Part shown: in pieces, positions 9,401 to 18,722 of the stretch | Layout of the letters: each line of letters starts with the position of its first letter | Numbering within the stretch: the first letter of the stretch is position 1 | Source of the DNA: Batillaria attramentaria | Taxonomy: Eukaryota; Mollusca; Gastropoda; Batillariidae | DNA length: 64,000 nucleotides | Direction of reading: 5' to 3' | Assembly: GCA_018292915.2 (NCBI GenBank) | Contig: JACVVK020000200.1 | Span: 786,001 to 850,000 of the forward strand | The notes under the pieces: generated by a model | What the model was told of the DNA's origin: nothing | The model's database searches: none | What the model saw: only the letters and a program-made list of their open reading frames with translations | Position numbers and translations under genes: made by a program

Positions 9401-12140
9401 TACTGAATACTTTATTAATCCTGAAAAGAGAAATTCCTGTGTTTAGTTGTGGGTTCAGCTGCTCCATTACAACGTATTTGGCACTGCTGTTTCAGTCAGC
9501 AGCAAAGTGACGGCAGGGACAGATGACGATGGGCGGTGGAAAGTGCGTGTGAGGACGGTCAGTGAAGAAGAGGCCGTGCGCGACGAGAAAACCATTCCAG
9601 ACACCAAGCAGAGCATGCTGGAAACATCAGTCAAACAAGGTCTAGAGAAGGCCGGTCTCGATACAGACAGTGAGTTTTGGAACAGTCTCATCTTTCTTCT
9701 CATTTACTGCATCTTTTGCTGGTTTTATTCACATCTTTCTACTGGTTTTACTCACACTTTTTTTCAGGTTTTACTCTCAAGTTTCTTCACGTGTTACTCC
9801 CAGCTTTGTTCTGGTTCAAGTTTCTTCAGGTTTTACTCGCGCCTTTCTTCTGCTTTTACTCTCATCTTTCTTCTGACTTTACTGTCAAATTTCTTCTGGT
9901 TTTACTGTCATCTTCTGGTTTTACTCACATCTTGCTTCTGGTTTTACTCACATGTTGCTTCTGGTTTTACTCGCATCTTTCTTTTGGTTTTACTGTCATC
10001 TTCTGGCTTTACTCACATATTTCTGTTGGTTTTACTCACATCTTCCTTCTGGTTTTACTGTCATCTGCTGTTTTTTTTTTTTTTTTTTTAACTTTTTTTT
10101 TTTTGCTACCCCAACTCTTTGCCAGCTCCAGTGGTGTTCCTCCCAGGTAATGGGTAGAATCCACGGAGGGCTCGGAAGCTGAGACAATTTTTATTATGCA
10201 TGATGATGGGATGAGGATGATGGTGAGATGATGCTATGGAGGTCCGTGTGGTTTGGGACTGCGGGACAGGGCCGCATTCCACGCTTCCTGTCATAAATAT
10301 CCCGGCATTAACCAGGCCCGGGAACTACAGCACCTGCGGTGCCGGCCGTGTAATCATCCACATTATAAGACGTGTCATACTAAGGGAAGCACCCCCAAAG
10401 TCGCACCCGTGAAGTGGGTGAAACTCGGCTGTGTGGCAACAGCCTCCCCATTGGGTCCATAGCACACCCGCTCTGGGTAGGAGCCGACCTAGGTAGGAAA
10501 AATCCCGCTTGCCTCGGCTGGGACTCGAACCCGGGTCTCCCGGTCCATGGTCCGAAGTGCTAACCACTACACTACGGGGGCCGGTCATCTGCTGTTTTTA
10601 CTCACATCTTTCTTCTGGTTTTACTCACATCTTTCTTCTGGTTTTACTCGCATCTTTCTTCTGGTTTTACTCACATCTTTCTGGTATTTTTGGTCAGCAG
10701 TGTATATACATGTATGTACTTTTTCTTGTCCTTGGCATTGAATTGTTGGGTTTATCAGGCCTTTGTTACATCACATGTTTCTGTTCTGTGTGAATTGTTT
10801 TCAAAAATAAATATTAAACTGTACAAAGTAATCTTGTCTCTAGGAGAGGCAAATTAAAATCTGCACTTGTTTATTTAAAATTTTTGCTTGGTCTGCCTGC
10901 AGAAGTAAAGGTTCATGTCAAGATCATTGGAGCAAAATACACTGGAGGCGATGACGATGACACCATTCATATTCTGTCAGAGGAGGACAGCGCATCATTC
11001 CAGAACATGATTGTGGCAATATTAGTGAGTGTTCTTTGGGATGATAATTTTAGCAATATCAGTGAGTGTTCTCAGGGATCTTTACGTTGCAATATTGATG
11101 AGTGTTCTCCGGTATATTTATATTGCAACATTAGTGAGTGTTCTCTAGGATTCTTCCGGCAGTATTAGTGAATGTTCTCAGGTATATTTGTGGCAATATT
11201 ATTGAGTGTTCTCTGGGATTCTTCTGGCAGTATTAGTGAATGTTCTCAAGTATATATGTGGCAATATTAGTGAGTGTTCTCTTGTACATTTGTGGCAAAA
11301 TTAAAAAGTGTCCTCTGGGATTCTTCTGGCAGTATTAGTGAATGTTCTCTGGGATATTTCTGGCAGTATTAGAGAGCGTTCTCTTGGATATTTCTGGATC
11401 GTATTTGGTCGTTTTCACACCTTTGTCATGTGAAGGGACCAGGTAGAAAAGTTTGGCGGGTGAACAGGGGTTGAAATACTATCGAGTCCAGGTTCATATG
11501 CTTGCTTGTGTTAGTCTGAGCACTCACCTTTTACTTTCTGTTCTTCTGTTTTTTGTTTTTTGTTTGTTTGTTTTTTTCCCTTCCGAAAGTGCTCAAGCAC
11601 ACCCTTTTTGATATTATCATTTATGTAATGTCTTTGTCACAAGTTGAACACACCCTATTCACCTTGTCCGCAATAGACGCAGGAAGTGCTGACCTGATAA
11701 ACATACAGTTTCCGGCACCAAAGGAAGGGAAGTAGAGAGACAAGTAGAGAGGGAGGCCACACATTTGTATGCACCAGCTGTTTTGCTTTGGTCTGTTCTT
11801 TGGTGGGTTTTTTTGTTGTTGTTAATTGTCTTGGTTTGGTTTGGTTTGGGGGTGTTTTTGTGCTGGTGGAGAGGGGGGTATGTTGTATTTTATGACAAAA
11901 GGAAGAGAAGAAAATGAACGAGTGTGGTTTTTGTTTTGACAGGGTGGGAGCAACGAAGCCGAAAAGGAGCAAGAGCGCCACTCACAGTTAGAAAGCAACT
12001 ACAACTTTGTGTTTGACCAGGCAGCGTACCATCATACTACTACCACTGCCACCACCACTAGCAGCGAGGACAGCGCAGACGCCAACGAAAACAAGGACGC
12101 AACAGGCACAGAACCGGCCGCGCAAGATGGTGGATTGTGA
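1421..12140 (+). CDS. OS9: OS9 ER lectin, 3' part of gene (12 exons, C-terminal 528 residues)
   Basis: OS-9 is a lumenal ER lectin that recognises trimmed mannose glycans on misfolded proteins and delivers them to the HRD1-SEL1L ubiquitin ligase (family knowledge). Twelve exons join to 1587 bases, exactly 529 codons including TGA. The first exon holds the end of the MRH lectin domain: its cysteines are kept (YLC, TC, CKHP), as are the Glu and Tyr of the E-P-x-x-C-x-Y block that contacts mannose in human OS-9. Next come a Lys/Glu-rich helix, a very acidic stretch (DEDDLDEELDEF), a coiled-coil-like segment, then the conserved OS-9 C-terminal region (WKVRVRTVSEEE, VKVHVKIIGAKY) and the KEQERHSQLESNY block matching human KERQRQKELESNY. 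The tail is Thr/Ser/Glu-rich and lacks the human ending. Signal peptide and most of the MRH domain are off the left edge. The orthology call is confident; exons 4 and 5 are the least certain. Confidence 0.93.
1652..1815. mobile_element. Short MITE with about 30-bp inverted ends
   Basis: The left end TATGTTACAGTCAAAGCTGG is an exact inverted match of the right end, and the match continues as AAATT-GTCATT with one mismatch. The 164-bp interior repeats tcaggcattc-c-gagaatgac twice in direct orientation. It is in an OS9 intron, flanked by TA-rich DNA. Confidence 0.8.
2097..2116. repeat. Poly-G tract
   Basis: A run of about 19 G in an OS9 intron. Confidence 0.95.
2549..2608 (+). CDS. OS9: OS9 exon b: charged helix
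   Basis: The acceptor is tttgttcag and the donor is A|gtgagt. The exon is 60 bp, phase 1 to phase 1. It encodes ALRRAEEEARAKAKAELEQL, an Ala/Glu/Lys helix. Phase agrees with both neighbours. Confidence 0.87.
2647..2887 (+). mobile_element. MITE family A, copy 2
   Basis: Begins ggcttaaaatcttccacc and carries the cctcctttgaagcac block and the gctttgccatttcgtcact block. It is in an OS9 intron in the same orientation as copies 1 and 3. Confidence 0.8.
3306..3692 (+). mobile_element. MITE family A, copy 3 with internal duplication
   Basis: Begins CAGGCTTAAAATCTTCC and has the cctcctctgaagcac-to-attttagtct block twice in tandem, then the gcatgctcccgg and cacctcgtcgcttaatgct blocks. It is in an OS9 intron. 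Confidence 0.82.
3745..3825. repeat. Pentanucleotide array AATCA/AACCA
   Basis: Five AATCA units, then about nine AACCA units, then AATCA again. Confidence 0.95.
4020..4130 (+). mobile_element. SINE-like 3' end with AATCTTGAA tail
   Basis: Reads tccataccccaaatgggga-gaaagg-aataaaatc and then repeated TTGAATCTT. A second copy is at 31262-31321. It is probably the shared 3' tail of one SINE or LINE family. Confidence 0.5.
4322..4462 (+). CDS. OS9: OS9 exon c: acidic linker
   Basis: The acceptor is gcgttaacag and the donor is G|gtactg. The exon is 141 bp, phase 1 to 1. It encodes a Glu/Ala/Asp-rich segment (EQAEAAAVKEDEDIEDDLA) and then VNTILKKSLGKEMSEPSSQE. The equivalent human region is a variable linker. 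Confidence 0.87.
4663..4714. repeat. TG microsatellite
   Basis: About 26 TG units in an OS9 intron. A CA array at 4909-4938 follows 200 bp on. Confidence 0.97.
4851..4898 (+). CDS. OS9: OS9 exon d (tentative): small acidic exon
   Basis: The acceptor is the weak gagtaag and the donor A|gtgaaatg. The exon is 48 bp, phase 1 to 1, encoding DAEEEQEKQNDVHTQ. Its length is a multiple of three, so skipping it keeps frame. It borders a CA microsatellite. It could instead be intron sequence; the acidic composition and phase fit are the only support. Confidence 0.55.
4988..5096 (+). CDS. OS9: OS9 exon e: WKVVAGTLDELDKLL block
   Basis: It encodes GSVRQTGWKVVAGTLDELDK and then LLDPQGILSSM, matching human VQVKVIRSPADLIRFIEELK in position and pattern. 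The donor caa|gtaagt is strong and leaves phase 2. The acceptor chosen (gtgtgaag, 4987) is the one that fits phase 1, but it is unusual. Acceptors at 4971 or 5004 would be in frame only with a different upstream exon. Confidence 0.76.
5313..5380 (+). other. Decayed tandem duplicate of OS9 exon e (pseudo-exon)
   Basis: About 294 bp downstream of exon e the segment encoding LLDPQGIL-S recurs as TLLDPQGILRSIN, together with bases past the exon end (tgtatggccc versus tgtgtggccc). The original donor gtaagt is broken by inserted bases. A new gtaaca lies 5' of it, and ttcag precedes the copy. Using 5313-5380 after exon e leaves phase 1 while the next exon needs phase 2, so inclusion would shift the frame. 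It is probably a dead duplicate rather than an alternative exon. Confidence 0.6.
5483..5600 (-). mobile_element. LINE 3' end, strongly truncated
   Basis: Reads on the - strand as the last codons and tail of the same LINE as 62602-63060 (ctccaagtggagcat, ggccatcgac, cccttcgccatcg, gttctgggctattcttgcc on +). It ends in a TAAG-type tail. It is antisense in an OS9 intron. Confidence 0.72.
5781..5968 (+). CDS. OS9: OS9 exon f: acidic region
   Basis: The acceptor is gtctgtcttag and the donor G|gtcagc. The exon is 188 bp, phase 2 to 1. It encodes DESPKSQLSRSDKSPDKEAG and then DDAYDEDDLDEELDEFDR, matching the human Glu/Asp run followed by LGEFEKELEG. Confidence 0.92.
6412..6458. repeat. TG microsatellite ending in an OS9 splice acceptor
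   Basis: The array runs straight into tgtgtgcag, the acceptor of OS9 exon g. Its pyrimidine-poor context makes this acceptor unusual. Confidence 0.9.
6460..6569 (+). CDS. OS9: OS9 exon g: VKRLRKKQ...FKDIIEE helix
   Basis: The acceptor sits at the end of a TG microsatellite (tgtgtgcag) and the donor is GAG|gtacaa. The exon is 110 bp, phase 1 to 0. It encodes a basic then amphipathic helix (VKRLRKKQAMTHKRLQAIRD, FKDIIEE) matching human LRSEVKAGMERELENIIQE. Confidence 0.9.
6590..6640. repeat. G-rich tract 20 bp after an OS9 donor site
   Basis: More than 30 G with few interruptions, just inside the intron after exon g. G-quadruplex potential on the RNA strand. Confidence 0.9.
6690..6865. repeat. 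About 40-bp degenerate tandem repeat with TTGACCT motifs
   Basis: Roughly four units of ccttgacctgtttgtttcc-tgagatgga. Each has one or two TGACCT (AGGTCA) half-sites, including TGACCTTGACCT. Confidence 0.8.
6969..7071 (+). CDS. OS9: OS9 exon h: MNEEVALKQLAASLNILMQK
   Basis: The acceptor is atgctgacag and the donor G|gtcagg. The exon is 103 bp, phase 0 to 1. It matches human ERDRAMLALTSTLNKLIKRL. The 77-bp minisatellite begins about 30 bp after the donor. Confidence 0.91.
7103..8281. repeat. 77-bp minisatellite, about 15 near-identical copies
   Basis: ATGCATGTC recurs at 7168, 7246 and then every 77 bp to 8247. The first interval is 78 bp because of one extra base. Units look identical, each with tttttacgtggaacag and tttagccacagaag. 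It lies wholly in the OS9 intron between exons h and i. The overlapping 73-residue ORFs here are products of the repeat. Confidence 0.97.
8290..8580. repeat. CCATA/ACCAC satellite-like array
   Basis: Mostly repeated ccata, with ccctac and ccacac variants. It directly follows the 77-bp array. Confidence 0.92.
8585..8696. repeat. Imperfect inverted repeat, about 43-bp arms
   Basis: Left arm CAGTTGGACTACAC-CACGTGAT...ATACATGGTATG pairs with the right arm ending ATCACGTGAGTGTAGTCCAACTG. Both arms contain CACGTG. It may be a foldback element or a cruciform formed in the repeat block. Confidence 0.8.
8837..8968 (+). CDS. OS9: OS9 exon i: Lys/Glu/Asp-rich linker
   Basis: The acceptor is tttcctcctcag and the donor G|gtgagt. 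The exon is 132 bp, phase 1 to 1. It encodes IKDMDDEINSIAASKDDEKK and then an Ala/Glu/Asp-rich stretch ending APPTTKY. Splice signals are strong; the sequence is a low-conservation linker. Confidence 0.88.
9496..9669 (+). CDS. OS9: OS9 exon j: conserved WKVRVRTVSEEE region
   Basis: The acceptor is tgctgtttcag and the donor ACA|gtgagt. The exon is 174 bp, phase 1 to 1. It encodes DDDGRWKVRVRTVSEEEAVR and SMLETSVKQGLEKAGLDTD, matching human HRVRVRVTKLRLGG and IEGLVKELLEREGLTAAG. Confidence 0.93.
9710..10692. repeat. Degenerate 23-24-bp minisatellite split by a SINE
   Basis: Units of ttttactcacatctttcttctgg fill 9710-10060 and resume at 10598-10692. The SINE at 10076-10583 sits between them. 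OS9 intron. Confidence 0.92.
10076..10583 (-). mobile_element. tRNA-derived SINE family B, copy 1
   Basis: On the - strand it starts ggcccccgtagtgtagtgg (A box) and has ggttcgagtcc (B box), then about 400 bp of body and a poly-A tail (poly-T on +). It is flanked by the 16-bp target duplication GTCATCTGCTGTTTTT (10060-10075, 10584-10599). Confidence 0.94.
10903..11024 (+). CDS. OS9: OS9 exon k: VKVHVKIIGAKYTGG
   Basis: The acceptor is gtctgcctgcag and the donor TTA|gtgagt. The exon is 122 bp, phase 1 to 0. It encodes VKVHVKIIGAKY and then LSEEDSASFQNMIVAIL, matching human IEIKIVRPW and LTDEDTRNLKEIFFNILV. The donor is the first unit of a tandem repeat that copies this splice site. Confidence 0.92.
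11014..11400. repeat. Decayed tandem repeat containing copies of the OS9 exon k donor
   Basis: About eleven 30-50-bp units of gcaatattagtgagtgttctc begin inside exon k. Four keep GTGAGT (11025, 11062, 11134, 11270). Confidence 0.85.
11943..12140 (+). CDS. OS9: OS9 last coding exon with stop codon
   Basis: The acceptor is tgttttgacag. The exon is 198 bp including TGA at 12138-12140. It encodes GGSNEAEKEQERHSQLESNY, matching human GAEEAQKERQRQKELESNY. Then comes a Thr run and an acidic tail that is not conserved in vertebrates. Confidence 0.94.
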   Translation, partial: GGSNEAEKEQERHSQLESNYNFVFDQAAYHHTTTTATTTSSEDSADANENKDATGTEPAAQDGGL

Positions 12141-12572
12141 ACATTTTCTCAGCAAAAAAAACCCCAACTAGTCATCAGGGAGATGTGTGTTATAAATGGT
12201 GTAGGGTTGTCGGTGTGTATGTTTGGAGGGAGGGGTGGGGTGGAAAAGGGGGGGTGGGTGGGGGAGGCGGCGGTGATCTTCAGAATGAAGTTGTGTGGAT
12301 GGTGATGTCACAGTCCTTCATGCCAGATATTGACTACACATTGTTTTGCTTGGCCCGAACCAACTCGAACTAGTTCTGGTTTGTGATAAAAAGATTTAAG
12401 GAGTGCACCTTTGATTACGTGCAGGGTTTTCTTTATCTGTGCTTAATAGTGCAAATGGATTTTCCTGTGCTTTGATGGTCAGAATATTTTGATTTTTTTT
12501 TTTCAAGGGTCTGTTTGGATTCAGTATGTTTTGCAAGCTTCTGATGTTTTTTATGCCACTAATATACAATAG

Positions 12573-12574
12573 AT

Positions 12575-12638
<64 letters not shown>
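12573..12638. repeat. TG microsatellite in OS9 3'UTR
   Basis: About 33 TG units, 430 bp after the OS9 stop codon. Confidence 0.97.
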
Positions 12639-12640
<2 letters not shown>

Positions 12641-13192
12641 CAAAAGAGAGAGTAACCGTTTTGTTGCCATGATAAGGTTTGTGATACAATGTATTCAGTT
12701 TACTGGTGTAAATTGTGTGTTGGTGTGCGAAAACAAACAGGGTGTTATGGACAAAACATGAAGGTTCTTTTCTTTCTTTCCTTTTTTCCTTTTTTTCTCT
12801 GCTCTGCTTTCACGTCATTTTCATTATTTTCAGGGTGTGCATTTCATGATTTTTTGGCAGGCTGTTGCCCAAAACGGAATGGGGACAATTTGTTTTATTG
12901 TGAATGTCAGTCTCGTACTGAGATCTTTAATTGGATTGTAAATGGTGGTGGTTAGCAGACGCGTGATACATGATTTTGTTTTTGTTCAGCAGAACATGGG
13001 CTTTTGTCTGTACACATGTTATTATGAACTTAGTTTGATCACAAAACCAAGAGGCTGAAGAAGACAGTATAGAACAAAATAGAACATTGCAAACACACAG
13101 CCATACATAGCACAACATGTCAGTTGTACTCGTCTTTTCTGATGATCATCAGTTTTACAGTTTTTATTTATTATTGTGCCTTCATAATTCAT

Positions 13193-13198
13193 AATAAA
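13193..13198 (+). promoter_or_regulatory. OS9: Candidate OS9 polyadenylation signal AATAAA
   Basis: This is the first AATAAA found after the OS9 stop codon, followed by a G-rich stretch. It implies a 3'UTR of about 1.05 kb containing a long TG microsatellite. Inferred from position only. Confidence 0.5.
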
Positions 13199-15924
13199 GA
13201 AAAGGAGGGGGGGGGGGGGTCCTCTGAAGAAAGTTTTCTGCCCCCCTTCCCCCCCCCCCCCCCCCCCCCCAAAGTTTTTAGCCTTGCAGTGTTCGCATTT
13301 TCCTTTTCTTCTCCAACGTTTCTGTCAGTGCACGGGCCATTTCAAATGAGATGCGGCATTCTACACCTGCGTCTAAAATGAAAATCAAACAACTTATGTA
13401 CATGTCCATTTCAAAACTTTGCTTCGCTATTTCTTAGGTTTTTAACATTTCTTCTTGTTATCCGGTAGTCCTTTTTGTCAAATTCCTGTTAATTCAGGAA
13501 AACACGAAAAGCCAAAAATTATCAGTTTGTAATTGATGGAGATTTCACCTGCAAAACCGTTTCTCTGTAGGAGCCGTAGTGTGATTGCAGGACAGAGTAG
13601 ATATGTTAGTCTGTTATTGAGGACACAAATTACAGGAAACATACACCGACTACCGTAATGGTTCACAGTTCACCTGTAACTATTCACATCCAAATAGGGC
13701 TTTGTCCGCTTCACTGCCTGCGTCGTGAAATTTGTCATTGCGAATCTCATGGATGTGCAACTGTGACTGTTTCTTGAGCACGGTGCAACCAAGTTCCAGT
13801 GCTCCCTTTCTTGTGCAAGTAACTGCGTTTTTACTCCTGCTGTGCAGCTTGGCCAAGCAGTCCCATCTGCTCTTGCCACCTTCGTGTGGTTGTTGTCAGT
13901 TACATGTACTTAAATTCAGTTGCTTTAACAGCGAGAGGTGTTCCGAGTCTTTTATTTTGTGTAAAGTTAGAAATACATGCTATGGATCTGGGATTTCGGG
14001 TGTGTGAAGAAGCAACCAGTCTGTGTGACACAGGTGGAGGTAATCGCGTGAAGGGTGCACAGTTTCTCTTCTTGTCCTTCTGCAGCAGCAGTTGCTATCA
14101 TCTCTGCCCAGTCCCTTGTCTCGACGACAATTTCACGCTGGTTCTGTCTGGGACCACTAGAAAACACACCACTACCGAGTAGTGGTAACAAGTTTATTTG
14201 ATAATATATTGAGACTGTGTCCTCAACATTACCAGCTTGTCTGTGTGCATCTGTGTTTAAATGTTCAGAGATTGTGGTTGTACATGTACATGTAAATCTG
14301 AAGAGGGCAGACTTGTTTTGATGTTTTCTGTAAGTGAATGGGTTTTTTTTAAAAACTGTGGAATTGCATGGGATTAAACTGGTATGATTACAAACGGGTT
14401 TTGAGAATTGTTTGTAATTTATTTTTGGGTAAAGCATGTGACAGTTCTTGCAGTAAAGTTCCATTTTGAGCGCGCGCGCAAACACATACACACCCACACA
14501 CACTCTTCAAAAAATGTGAGAGTCAAAAACACCATCCAAGTTCATTAATTTTTCTTGTGGAAAATAAAGAAACACAAGGTAGAGAGGGTAAAAATTATGA
14601 AAGCTCATGACATTTGATCGACAACAAACAAGCAAAAGAAACGCTAGGACACTACACACACGTACAAAGAACTGATTCCAACGGGTGATGTTGAAAACTC
14701 CCATTTCATCTACTGGCACGAAGTCATTGCAGGGCTGTGGGATGGACTCTAGAACATTCGTTTGGTCTGACAGGTGTACTATTGCTGTTACATTTGTACA
14801 AGGGGATCAAAATACAACCAGCACACACACTTGGCAGGACACTGTGAACCTAGTAACAGAAGGGAATGGCAAACTTAGACTGAACGTAACAATGCTGGCA
14901 GTAAAGTATGTAAGTATACGTCGCTAGTGATGCTGAAAATGAGTCAAGATGCACTATCATAGGTATTCACTTTCTGTAAAGATGTTGCGCACATCTAGAA
15001 AAGGCATTTCAATCTTAATCCCAACTCCTGGCGACTTATCTCTTCTTCTTTTTTTTCTTCTTTTTTTTTGGGGGGGGGGGGGGGGCTGCACTGATTGTGA
15101 ACATCTGTGTAATGACCTGCACGACCACTAGGGAAAGCAGCCTTGTCTCCAGTGAATACTGTAACACGGCTGAATGAAGCAGACCTCATTACAAGCCTGC
15201 ATTTGCCTGGAGATCTTCAAAGCTTTGAAGGAATATGTAGACCGCTCCTGAGCCCCACAGACTAATACCCTATTCCAGCTGTCGGCAACAAGAATGGTAA
15301 GGACAGTCGTCTATTGTCTGGGTTTCCTCCAACACAATGCACCAGTCGTTAGTCAACAGTTACAGGATCTGTTACACATACACAAAGCAATACACGGCAA
15401 GGAAAGAGAGAAGTGTACAAAATATACCAGTAAGCCTTGTTTGGAGACAAAACACTCCATGCTGACACAGTACTTAGTACTTTTGTCTCTCTATCAGTCC
15501 ACACTTATGCTGCCTATATTTTATACCTTTGAAACTGTACCTCTGTGCTGGCAAACAAGGCATTTGTGTGAGAATTAAGAGTATGAGTTCCTATACCTTC
15601 CTTGTTTCAGAATATGGGGATATGGTCGAGCGACTACTGCTCGCAAATAACTTTGGAATGGTGCATTCTGGCCACAAAGTTGTTCATTTTCATACATGTA
15701 CTTTGAAGTGCATTGTCAGACTAAGTTTATGCAAACTTTCGACCTTTACACAACTTTCAGGCAATAATTATTTGTGAGGCTCAAAGGACTGATGTTTGAT
15801 TTAGGGGGAAACAATATCAAATTTGGCCCTACTGGTGAAAACTTGTAGGTTTTGATTCACACTGATGGTATTTTTGATGATATGGGTTGTTTTTATGTTG
15901 CTGTTTTTTGTTTTTTTTTAACTT

Positions 15925-15999
15925 CGATTTTAGATTGTAAGGCGCCTAGAGCTTGTTCCCTGGGGATAGGCACCCTATAAATATTATTATTACATGTAT
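15925..15999 (+). mobile_element. SINE 3' tail (AAGGCGCC...ATTATTATT type)
   Basis: Reads ttgtaaggcgcctagagc-ttgttccctggggatagg-caccctataaatattatt. The inverse is at 54468-54540. This tail is shared by many metazoan SINE families. Confidence 0.6.
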
Positions 16000-16198
16000 T
16001 ATTATTTCTCAAAATTACAATCACTGTCCGCAAGCACATACACACAGCACCATACACGTCTTGTATGTTCCACGATGCTGCACTGATCACAATGTGCTTG
16101 AGTTAGTAGCCTGACAGTACAATAATCCCTGTGACACACCACAATATGACTGAAAAATCACCTGCAAGTACTACGGTCCATATTAGCGTACACTAACT

Positions 16199-16204
16199 TT
16201 TATT
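16199..16204 (-). promoter_or_regulatory. R3HDM: Candidate R3HDM polyadenylation signal (AATAAA on - strand)
   Basis: An AATAAA reads on the - strand here, about 5.6 kb past the stop codon; another lies at 14198-14193. Which one, if either, is used cannot be told from sequence. Long 3'UTRs are usual in this family. Confidence 0.25.
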
Positions 16205-18572
16205 TTGATAGCACTTGCACTGTTCTCGATTTTGTTTCAAACTCATCTCAAACCCCACTTCCATTTTTCCCTTTTTTTTTTCCCCCTGCTGTGAGTCTGC
16301 CGAAACAAACCGGTTCGATGATCAGTGCCAGGCAAATTTGGACAGACCATTTCCATGTGCTGCTTCAACTGAAACTTTTTCTGGGAGTCAGGAAAAAAAA
16401 AAAGCCGAGAAAACCCCCTGATTTTTGTTCTTAATGATTAAATGCGCAAGTCAAAATACTTTGTAGAGCAGAGCCATTCTTCTTCTTCTGCGTTCCCTGA
16501 CGCAGAGCCATGAACAGTAGGCTAACAGAAACAGCCAAAAATTCACGCTGTCGCCCACTCACATTGTGCCAAAAATCAAATCATTGTCTACAACAGAACA
16601 TCAAAAATGAGCTTCCAATAAAAGTGAAACATGCTATCCATTAACAAAACATAATTCACTCGCAACACAACAGGTGGATAGTACAACACATACTACAGGA
16701 CATGGAACTTGTGGCTAGTATCACATTCAAATGGTGTGCTCCCAACAGAATATAGTCACCTATCACCACACACAATGGAATTTAATAAGTGTAGCCATGA
16801 TTTCATTCCTCACATCTGTCATTGTGCACAGGAGAAAATAGAGGGCGAGAGAGCTAAATGAGGTGGCTTCGACAGAACACATTGAGCTACTGTCGGTCAT
16901 CTATCTCTGTGGAAAGGAGAGCACACACGTTAATTTTGGCAGTGCAAACACATGTTCGGGGTATTTTTCCGGACAGTTACTGAGATGTGAATCGGGCTTC
17001 AACATAGTGCGCGAGCGCTGCTGAAACGTATTTGATGGATTAATTCTTTGGTGCATTGTACTTGTACTGTGAACCACTCAAACCCATGATTCATTACACT
17101 CTCCAAACACTGCTGAGATCGACCTTCACACTTCAGTGTAACTATACCATCGCTGATGAAGCCGGCACTGGTCAGTAACTGTTTCCTGCACCCACATCTA
17201 CAAAAGGCGTATCATATATAGGTATATTGCATTTTCAATATCTGTGCTGACCTACACAGAACGTGGGTGAAGTAAGTGCGTGGAGATGTGGCGTAACAAA
17301 CGTGTGAAGACGTAACGTGGCTGTCGCCATCAGATCCGAATAGCTGCATGTATTATTTATACACTACTGAAGTGTACCGGTATTCGCTGACTGTTGAAGA
17401 TAACTGAAGTAAGTACCTGACTGGTATATTGCATGAAGGATCCACATCTTAGTCAATGAAAAGCAGAGATGTAATGAACTGGACAACATACACCACGCAG
17501 CATCAACACACGCAGACAGCACTGATATGCAATGGGTCAAGCGCAGCACATTACGTTTTATCATTTTCACCAAATTCACTTACCCTGCAAAACAGTGCCA
17601 AATCTAACACGGCTTTTAACTTAAACAAGCAATAAATATACTTTCCAAGTACAAAATCTCCCATCTAAAGCCAAGAGATGGCGTCAGACCAAAGCTTTGG
17701 AAACAGGGGAGGAGGCGTGAACACCACTTCTACACAACTGTGTCAACCATCGTGCTAACAATGATATGTGTCACGATGCACTTTGGAAACATGCAATATG
17801 AACAGACAATATACACAATGAACATGTACATCATCAACAAACTGCCAGTGTTATGCTGGTACGTTCACTGCACCTCTGCTTTTACATGTAATTGATGACC
17901 CTCCATCCAACTCGTATGGTCATTGTCACCTGACATTCCCACAAGTCTGCCATTGTTTGCAGGTAGCAAGCATATGAAATGACCGCAAGATAAAAATTTC
18001 TCACCTTTCTTGATAAATAAGCTGTGATCATTAGCACATCTGTACCAACATTGGCTCACCCCCCCCCCCCCCCCCCAAATGATCCTGTCTGGAGTTAACC
18101 CTTCCTTGTCTTAGACCCCTCTATGTGAAAAAAGAGTTGTGATATGAGATACATGACGGCCACTCAACTAGAGTCCTAAAAAGTATTTTAGTGTCCTTTC
18201 TGTGGTAAACTTGCTACAATGCATTGCATCATACACTTCAAAGTACATTTCAACACTGATTTTGGCAGGACCGACTGTGAAATGTGTAGACTGGTCGAGG
18301 CAGGGGAACAGGGCTTGGAACATCCACAAGACTGATAGTGATACATATGGCACGGCAGACGAACAGCCAGCCAGCCTACCACCACAAACAGCTCCACAAC
18401 GGTGTGTACCCACTCCACGGGTGGAAGAAAAATATGTCTATAAAAATATGTTTCGTCAGATTTCTCATTTCTTACAAGCAGTGTCTCTTGTGTGTTGTTC
18501 TACGCAAAAACAGCGGTCTACAAATTGCATGATTTTCATTGTTTTTCTCTGCTTTTTTTGGCTTGTAAGTCT

Positions 18573-18611
18573 GGGGGGGGGGGGGGGAGGGAAGGGGGGG
18601 GGGAGGGGGGT

Positions 18612-18691
<80 letters not shown>

Positions 18692-18722
18692 GGGGGGTGC
18701 GGGGGGGGGGGGGGGGGGGGGG
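18573..18722. repeat. 150-bp near-pure poly-G tract
   Basis: About 150 bases, almost all G, interrupted by a few A, T and C. Long G runs are error-prone in sequencing and assembly, so the length may not be exact. Confidence 0.95.

Larger units (their letters stand above)
13200..17980. other. No recognised gene; OS9-R3HDM 3'/intergenic DNA
   Basis: Short ORFs only, none with recognisable protein features. It contains G/C tracts at 13207, 13250 and 15070 and a SINE tail near 15930-15999. It may include the distal R3HDM 3'UTR. Confidence 0.6.

Noticed and set aside
9447..10091. 214-residue Phe/Leu-rich ORF resembling a membrane protein
   Set aside because: It is OS9 exon j followed by intronic minisatellite; the hydrophobic part is the pyrimidine-rich repeat.
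11553..11735. Possible extra OS9 exon (AGSADLINIQFPAPKEGK)
   Set aside because: It has no match to OS9, includes a stop, and the flanking exons already join in phase.
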